The notes beneath the pieces are model-generated. The model saw only the letters and a program-made list of their open reading frames with translations. It made no database searches and was not told the DNA's origin. Shown piece by piece: positions 59,309 to 64,000 of a stretch of DNA of 64,000 nucleotides (its first letter is position 1; the number at the start of each line of letters is the position of its first letter). The translations under genes and the position numbers were made by a program. Source of the DNA: Chloroflexota bacterium. GTDB lineage: Bacteria; Chloroflexota; Chloroflexia; Chloroheliales; Chloroheliaceae. The stretch covers positions 82,169-146,168 of the forward strand of contig JAQBPB010000112.1 of the NCBI GenBank assembly GCA_028287745.1. The letters run 5' to 3'.

Positions 59309-59980
59309 CTAACTCTTGAAAGTAAAAGTATCGCCCGGTTGGACCCCTTTGCGGGCGAAATAGCCTTTGGAAACTTCCAGGGCATACAGGTAGTTGCGGC
59401 CGGGTGAATGCACAGCCAGGGAAAACGGCTCCATATCCTGGATATCCAGGATTTTCCCATCCTGGTCAATAAAGGCAATCGAGAGGGCCAGGGGCGTATC
59501 CTTCATCCAGAAGCCGACCTGTCCCGGTTGTTTGAAGATAAAAAGCATGCCTGTTTCGTCCGGGACGCTTTGCCGCCCCATCAGGCCGGTAGCCTGTTCC
59601 TTTTCGGTGCGGGCCAGTTCAATGGTCATTTCCAGTTTTTCGCCATTAGCCCTGGTAATCGTCGCCGGGGCGGTTGTCAGGCTACCCTGACCGGGATTGG
59701 AAACTGCGGCGGCGGTGGTGGTTGGGGCGGCCGCAGTAGTGGCGGTTGTTCCAGTTGGGGCAGCGGTAGTAATAGCAGCGGCCGTGGTTGTTCCGGCCTG
59801 GGCCGTTTTAACGGGTTCAAGTGTACCGGCCGTAGTAACCGCCGTAGGGGCCAGCGTATTTGCGGCCGGCGCGGCGGTTGGGTTATCCCCGCAACCTGCC
59901 AGGAATATTAGACCGGCTAACAGCCAGATTATTTGCCAGGAAGGCCGCCCGCGCCGGGCTTTTAAGTTTAATGCTTGCAT
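59309..59980 (-). CDS. DUF192-domain lipoprotein
   Basis: This 223-residue protein has a lipoprotein signal with lipobox LAGC (Cys30). A long Thr/Ala linker (about 35-105) precedes a DUF192 domain (about 115-223) with ARTEKEQATGLMGR, GMLFIFKQPG, FWMKDTPLALSIAFID and the C-terminal EVSKGYFARKGVQPGD. The family is widespread with no firm function. I chose the ATG at 59980; the frame is open to 60043 but the lipobox fits the shorter form. It stands alone. Confidence 0.88.
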   Translation of the reverse strand: MQALNLKARRGRPSWQIIWLLAGLIFLAGCGDNPTAAPAANTLAPTAVTTAGTLEPVKTAQAGTTTAAAITTAAPTGTTATTAAAPTTTAAAVSNPGQGSLTTAPATITRANGEKLEMTIELARTEKEQATGLMGRQSVPDETGMLFIFKQPGQVGFWMKDTPLALSIAFIDQDGKILDIQDMEPFSLAVHSPGRNYLYALEVSKGYFARKGVQPGDTFTFKS

Positions 59981-60262
59981 TGCCTGTTGCTTTCGTTCCA
60001 GTATGATTAACCCAAAAGTCAATTTACCGGTTTTGAGTAACATTTGGGCCGGTTGGATTAGTCGGAAACCTTTGACAGTGGACTAAGCCGAATGATAGAA
60101 TAAAAGTTAACTGTTAATTTTAAATAAAGTATAGGCTTGAGCGTCCGTACTTATTAGGGTTGTATTTTAAGTACTCATTTTACTGTTTTTGTTTACAAGC
60201 GCAACTCAATCGGGTATGCGCCGCCTGGCTATGACTGACCTGACCTGGCGAGGAGTTATCAA

Positions 60263-61399
60263 ATGGGCATCCGACTTTTCTTGCGACTGGTAGGCATGGT
60301 CCTTTTTGCGGTATTAGGCTGGCAAATTGGGTACACCCTGGATACCGGAAGCAGTCCGGAGCAAGACCGGGCCGTAATATTACTGGCCCTGGCAGGCGCG
60401 GCCCTGGGAGCTACTATTACTCCCTATGTAACTAACGCCGCTTTGCGCTGGACCCGGAAACGGCTCCGGGTGTTACCCGCTGCTGATTTAATTGCCGGTG
60501 GTTTCGGTATGATCGTTGGCCTGGTTATGGCAGCCCTTTTAACCATCCCTTTAGCCCATTTACCCGGGATGCTCGGCGCACTATTTCCTTTCTTAGCCGC
60601 TGTAATTTTTGGGTACCTCGGTATTTCGGTTATGGTGATGCGTAAAAGGGAGATTTTTGAGTTCTTTGGACTCAATCGCCAGGCCAATGCGGTTGCTTCC
60701 GAGGCGCGCGGAAACAATGCCTTTGCCCGATCAATCCTGGTTGATACCAGCGCGATTATTGATGGGCGTATCGCTGACGTAAGCCAGACCGGCTTTATTG
60801 AGGGGACGCTGATTATTCCGCGCTTTGTCCTTAACGAGTTGCAGCATATTGCCGATAGCTCGGACGCGCAGCGCCGCAACCGGGGCCGACGGGGCCTTGA
60901 AATGCTCAATAAACTCCGCAAAGACTCGATTGTACCAATTGAAATTTCCGATATTGATACGACCGATACAACCGAAGTAGACGCGAAGCTGATTAAGATT
61001 GCCAAGCAAAACCTGATGCCCCTGATTACCAATGACTACAATATGAACCGGGTAGCCGAGTTGCAGGGCGTCAAGGTGCTTAATGTCAACGAATTGGCCC
61101 AGGCGGTTCGGCCGGTGGTCCTTTCCGGCGAGGAAATTATCGTGCGGATTACCCAGGAAGGTAAAGAACTGGGCCAGGGCCTGGCCTACCTGGATGACGG
61201 CACGATGATCGTAATTGAAAATGGACGCCGCTACATGAACCAGGAGGCGGCTATCACGGTCACGCGCACCCTACAAACTGTGGCCGGTCGTATGATTTTT
61301 GCGACGGTACGCGCTCCCGGCTCAAGTTCCAACGGCGGGGACCGCGATTACCATGAACCGCCCAATGGGCCTTCTTATAAGGAGCGCAGCCAGGCTTAA
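60263..61399 (+). CDS. Membrane PIN/TRAM-domain protein (YacL-like)
   Basis: This 378-residue protein has four membrane segments in the first 130 residues. A PIN nuclease domain follows (about 157-280), then a C-terminal TRAM domain (about 290-350). PIN acidic residues are visible in LVDTSAIIDGRIADV and FVLNELQHIADSSD. The TRAM part is EEIIVRITQEGKELGQGLAYL. The Bacillus homologue YacL is encoded near ispD, and here too ispDF follows after only 5 bases. It may cleave RNA at the membrane; the substrate is unknown. GAGGAG lies about eight bases before the ATG. Confidence 0.9.
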   Translation: MGIRLFLRLVGMVLFAVLGWQIGYTLDTGSSPEQDRAVILLALAGAALGATITPYVTNAALRWTRKRLRVLPAADLIAGGFGMIVGLVMAALLTIPLAHLPGMLGALFPFLAAVIFGYLGISVMVMRKREIFEFFGLNRQANAVASEARGNNAFARSILVDTSAIIDGRIADVSQTGFIEGTLIIPRFVLNELQHIADSSDAQRRNRGRRGLEMLNKLRKDSIVPIEISDIDTTDTTEVDAKLIKIAKQNLMPLITNDYNMNRVAELQGVKVLNVNELAQAVRPVVLSGEEIIVRITQEGKELGQGLAYLDDGTMIVIENGRRYMNQEAAITVTRTLQTVAGRMIFATVRAPGSSSNGGDRDYHEPPNGPSYKERSQA

Positions 61400-61404
61400 G
61401 CCGG

Positions 61405-62727
61405 ATGGAATATCTTCAACCTGAAAAAATAGAGGACTTTAAAACCATTACCCCGAATCCTGCTATTACCCCGGACCGGACACCGCCGGAGAGAGTCGCG
61501 GCGGTAATTGTCGCTGCCGGACGCAGCACCCGCATGGCCGGTCTGGATAAACAGTTTGCCCTGGCCGGTGGGCGGCCCTTGCTGGCGTATACTGCCGATG
61601 TTTTTGAAAAAAGCCCCCTCATCCGCGAGTTTGTTATTGTCATGAGCCGGGAAAACCTGGAACGCGGCCGGGAACTGGCCCAGGCCGAAGGCTGGACCAA
61701 ACTCAAAGCCCTGGTCGAAGGCGGCCCGCGCCGCCAGGACTCGGTCTGGAATGGCCTGGAAAGCCTGGCTTTCCCGGAAGCTACCGCCCCGGCCTGGGTC
61801 ATGATTCACGATGGCGCCCGCCCTTTCGTCAGTGAAAAGATTCTATTGAACGGGTTGGAAGCCGCGCGCGAAACCGGCGCCTGTGTCGCGGCTGTACCGG
61901 TCAAGGATACTATTAAACGGGTGGACCAGGCCAGCGGGTTGGTCCAGGATACCCCGCCCCGTGAACTGCTCTGGGCCGTCCAGACGCCCCAGGTTTTCCG
62001 CTTCGACCTGATTTACCAGGCCCATCTCAAAGGCCAGGCCAGCGGCGCGGAAGTGACCGACGACGCCATGATGGCCGAACTCGCCGGATTTCCGGTTAAA
62101 GTCTTCCGGGCCGAGTATACCAATATAAAAGTAACCACCCCGGACGACCTGGACCAGGCCCGGCGGATTCTGGCCGGGCAATCTGCGGCCAATAATCATG
62201 AGGAACCCGCCAGCCTACCGGCCGAACCGACCATGAACCCGGCCTTTCCGACCTTTAGAATCGGCCAGGGCTTTGATGTCCACCGCCTGGTGCCGGGCCG
62301 CCCGCTCATCCTGGGTGGGGTTGAAATTCCCTTTGAAATGGGGCTGGACGGACATTCCGATGCCGATGTGCTAACTCACGCTATTATCAATGCCGTGCTT
62401 GGCGCGGCGGGTATGGGCGATATTGGCCGTCACTATCCACCTACCGACCCCTCGATAAAGGGCATTTCAAGCCTGCAAATGCTCAAAGAGCTTTACCAGA
62501 AAGTCCGGGCCGAAAACTGGCAGCTGGTAAACCTTGACGCGACAGTCGTGGCCCAACAACCTAAATTAGCTCCCTATGTTCCGCAAATGACCCGTACCCT
62601 GGCCGCCACCCTGGGTGTGGCCGAAAGCCAGCTAAACCTGAAGGCTACGACTACCGAAAAGCTAGGTTTCGCCGGGCGAATGGAAGGTCTGGAAGGCCAG
62701 GCGGTCGCTCTCCTGGTTAAGGGTTAA
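61405..62727 (+). CDS. ispDF: Bifunctional IspD/IspF isoprenoid enzyme
   Basis: This 440-residue fusion covers two steps of the MEP pathway. The IspD part (about 28-250) transfers CMP to methylerythritol phosphate and has VIVAAGRSTRM, DGARPFVS and AAVPVKDTIKRV. The IspF part (about 283-440) forms the cyclodiphosphate and has GQGFDVHRL (zinc ligands Asp and His), GHSDADVLTHA, DIGRHYPP and TTTEKLGFAGR. The linker is about 30 residues and Pro/Ala-rich. The enzyme between them, IspE, is not encoded here. It lies in a tight run with the PIN/TRAM gene and the phosphotransferase gene. Confidence 0.96.
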   Translation: MEYLQPEKIEDFKTITPNPAITPDRTPPERVAAVIVAAGRSTRMAGLDKQFALAGGRPLLAYTADVFEKSPLIREFVIVMSRENLERGRELAQAEGWTKLKALVEGGPRRQDSVWNGLESLAFPEATAPAWVMIHDGARPFVSEKILLNGLEAARETGACVAAVPVKDTIKRVDQASGLVQDTPPRELLWAVQTPQVFRFDLIYQAHLKGQASGAEVTDDAMMAELAGFPVKVFRAEYTNIKVTTPDDLDQARRILAGQSAANNHEEPASLPAEPTMNPAFPTFRIGQGFDVHRLVPGRPLILGGVEIPFEMGLDGHSDADVLTHAIINAVLGAAGMGDIGRHYPPTDPSIKGISSLQMLKELYQKVRAENWQLVNLDATVVAQQPKLAPYVPQMTRTLAATLGVAESQLNLKATTTEKLGFAGRMEGLEGQAVALLVKG

Positions 62728-62733
62728 CCGCCA

Positions 62734-63639
62734 ATGACTGCCGACAGGCTGGACCGCTACCGGGCCGCCATCCTCGAGAACTTTCCAGGCTTTACCCTGG
62801 ATAGCCTGGATTACCTGGCGGAAGGTTGGGACAGCCTGGTCTGCCTGGCTAATCAGCGCTATATCTTTCGCTTCCCCAAACGCCCCGGCGTGGCCGAACG
62901 GCTGGTCCTGGAAACCCGCTTGCTGCCGGAACTGGCCGCAAACTTACCGGTAAGTATCCCCAATTTTCAGTTTATCGCCCAACCGTCCAGCCTGAATTTC
63001 CCTTATCTTTTTGTTGGCTATAAATCATTGCCCGGCCTGACCCAACCGGATTGGCCGGACGAGGTTGGCGGGGCCAGTTGGTGGAAAGCCCACCTGGGCG
63101 ATTTTCTCACCGCTTTACACTCCTTTCCGCCGGAACGGGCCAGGCAGCTTGGCGTAAAGGTTAAAGAATTCCCCGGTACCGCCGGGCCGGACACCACCTG
63201 GCGCGAGGGCCTGGAAGATTTCTACCGGCTGGCGCGGGAACAGGTCGCGGTTTTACTCTCGGAGGACGCGCAAGACGAGGTAGCCATCTATTTCGAAGAT
63301 TTTCTGGATGACGACCAGCATTTTGATTTCGAACCGGTACTGCTGCACGGGGACCTCTCAGAAGACCACCTGCTGGTTGACCCGGCCCGCCAGCGGCTAA
63401 CGGGTGTAATTGATTTTGGCGATGTCTGCCTGGGCGACCCGGCTTTTGACGTGCCGCTGGATGTCTTGCCCTACTACCGGGGCCCGACCGGTCCCAATTT
63501 CGAGCAGCGCCAGCTTTTCTACAGGCGCCTGGCCCCTTTTTTTGCTATCAATTTTGGCCTGGAACACGACGACCTGGCCCTGGTAGACTATGGCTTGCAT
63601 ATCATTAAACAGGGCAGCCTTTCCCGCCCCGGGGCCTAA
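62734..63639 (+). CDS. Aminoglycoside phosphotransferase-family kinase
   Basis: This 301-residue protein has the APH/choline kinase fold. The N-lobe is about 15-100, the catalytic loop is LLHGDLSEDHLLVD (Asp and His of the HGD motif), and the metal-binding Asp lies in VIDFGDVCLGDPAFD. Members phosphorylate small molecules such as aminoglycosides, homoserine, choline or sugars, and a resistance role cannot be assumed. It starts 6 bases after ispDF with almost no ribosome-binding site, so it should be coupled to it. Confidence 0.86.
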   Translation: MTADRLDRYRAAILENFPGFTLDSLDYLAEGWDSLVCLANQRYIFRFPKRPGVAERLVLETRLLPELAANLPVSIPNFQFIAQPSSLNFPYLFVGYKSLPGLTQPDWPDEVGGASWWKAHLGDFLTALHSFPPERARQLGVKVKEFPGTAGPDTTWREGLEDFYRLAREQVAVLLSEDAQDEVAIYFEDFLDDDQHFDFEPVLLHGDLSEDHLLVDPARQRLTGVIDFGDVCLGDPAFDVPLDVLPYYRGPTGPNFEQRQLFYRRLAPFFAINFGLEHDDLALVDYGLHIIKQGSLSRPGA

Positions 63640-63957
63640 TCCTCTAATTTCAATTGATCTTACCCTTTTTATATTCCAATGACCGGCGCTTAACCGGCCC
63701 GGTTTTTTTCGCTTAACCAGGGCTGAACGGGCTTTGTCTTAATGCTGGCGGCACTTGTCTTAGTTTTTAGACTCAAAACCCGGCAAGTGTCTTAGTTATG
63801 TCTTACTATTGTCCCTTCTAACTTCCTCATCCTGGCTATACAATCAAAGTGTCAAAACAAATCGCCGGTAACGAACTTCACCCGGCACACCACTAAATCG
63901 AAATATTAAAATAATAGTTAGCACCGGGAAGTTACCCGGCAGAAAAGGAAAAACCAA
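63640..63957. other. Gap before the last gene, with TGTCTTA copies
   Basis: The first part holds the terminator noted below. Then four copies of TGTCTTA lie at 63735, 63756, 63788 and 63799 on the plus strand. The intervals are 21, 32 and 11 bases, all near multiples of a DNA turn. No gene is seen in this stretch. Confidence 0.6.
63692..63710 (+). terminator. Terminator of the PIN/TRAM-ispDF-kinase run
   Basis: AACCG (63692-63696) pairs with CGGTT (63700-63704) around GCC, followed by a run of T. Confidence 0.7.
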
Positions 63958-64000
63958 ATGAGTGGCGGCAGCATTATTCTCGAACCTAAACAGATGTTCC
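63958..64000 (+). CDS. Start of a gene cut by the right edge
   Basis: ATG at 63958 with AAAAGGAA upstream opens a frame reading MSGGSIILEPKQMF before the window ends. It is too short to identify. Its upstream region holds the TGTCTTA array. Confidence 0.6.
   Translation, partial: MSGGSIILEPKQMF

Noticed and set aside
62734..63639. Aminoglycoside resistance gene
   Set aside because: The APH fold is shared by many metabolic kinases, and the gene is coupled to ispDF, not to resistance or mobile genes.

Overview
The window looks like an ordinary, gene-dense stretch of a bacterial chromosome, most likely from the phylum Chloroflexota. The main hints are two large secreted proteins (48866-54177) that share a C-terminal domain I associate with Chloroflexota genomes, a HemQ-type heme pathway, a type III glutamine synthetase and a membrane-anchored cytochrome c. 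The cytochrome suggests a respiring, probably aerobic cell. Base composition and codon use look even throughout, and there is no transposase, integrase, phage gene or CRISPR array. The phylum is inferred from gene content, not from a marker tree.

Layout. 1-1946: a NarL-type response regulator and its GAF-containing histidine kinase. 2027-6140 (minus): a divergent FtsH-like AAA protease preceded by two related membrane-anchored proteins of unknown function. 6719-9900: two small unknown proteins and a large FtsX/MacB-type permease. 9989-14578: a linalool dehydratase/isomerase-family protein (minus), an S9 peptidase and an SDR oxidoreductase. 14665-17401 (minus): an aminomutase-like aminotransferase, a cytochrome c and a lipoprotein. 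17623: tRNA-Gly. 18049-25185: a heme gene cluster hemA-hemC-hemD-hemQ-hemL-cbiX-hemB. 25580: tRNA-Asn. 26123-28893: DedA, an RNA methyltransferase, a small unknown protein and an acyl-ACP thioesterase. 29080-32090: a probable hydroxyproline catabolic cluster (FAD subunit, [2Fe-2S] subunit, proline racemase-family epimerase). 32292: an RGS-domain protein with an N-terminal motif typical of cargo of extracellular contractile injection systems. 33046-41151: GNAT, glutamine synthetase III, an unknown, Mrp, a PIG-L deacetylase, a CheY-like regulator, IF-1 and Trm112. 41160-48314: glycosyltransferase, PhoR-like kinase, ABC-F protein, an unknown and PurK. 48543-54177: a small unknown and the two secreted propeller proteins. 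54400-59246: SMC and a Crp-family regulator. 59309-63639: a DUF192 lipoprotein, a PIN/TRAM membrane protein, IspDF and a phosphotransferase. A new gene starts at 63958 and runs off the right edge.

How the genes work together. The heme cluster carries every enzyme from glutamyl-tRNA to uroporphyrinogen III. It adds HemQ, which acts at the end of the coproporphyrin-dependent branch, and a small CbiX-type chelatase. HemE, the coproporphyrinogen oxidase and the ferrochelatase must be encoded elsewhere. The epimerase and the two dehydrogenase subunits fit conversion of trans-4-hydroxy-L-proline to its D-epimer followed by oxidation, but the usual third subunit is not here.

The most unusual items are: (1) the RGS-domain protein at 32292-32960, a candidate effector aimed at eukaryotic G-protein signalling; (2) a leader upstream of the CheY-like gene (40158-40349, minus strand) in which an antiterminator-like stem and a terminator-like stem are mutually exclusive; (3) the linalool dehydratase/isomerase homologue with an added C-terminal domain; and (4) a family of short ACGTT-rich intergenic repeats, plus a heptamer tandem array and four helically phased TGTCTTA copies.
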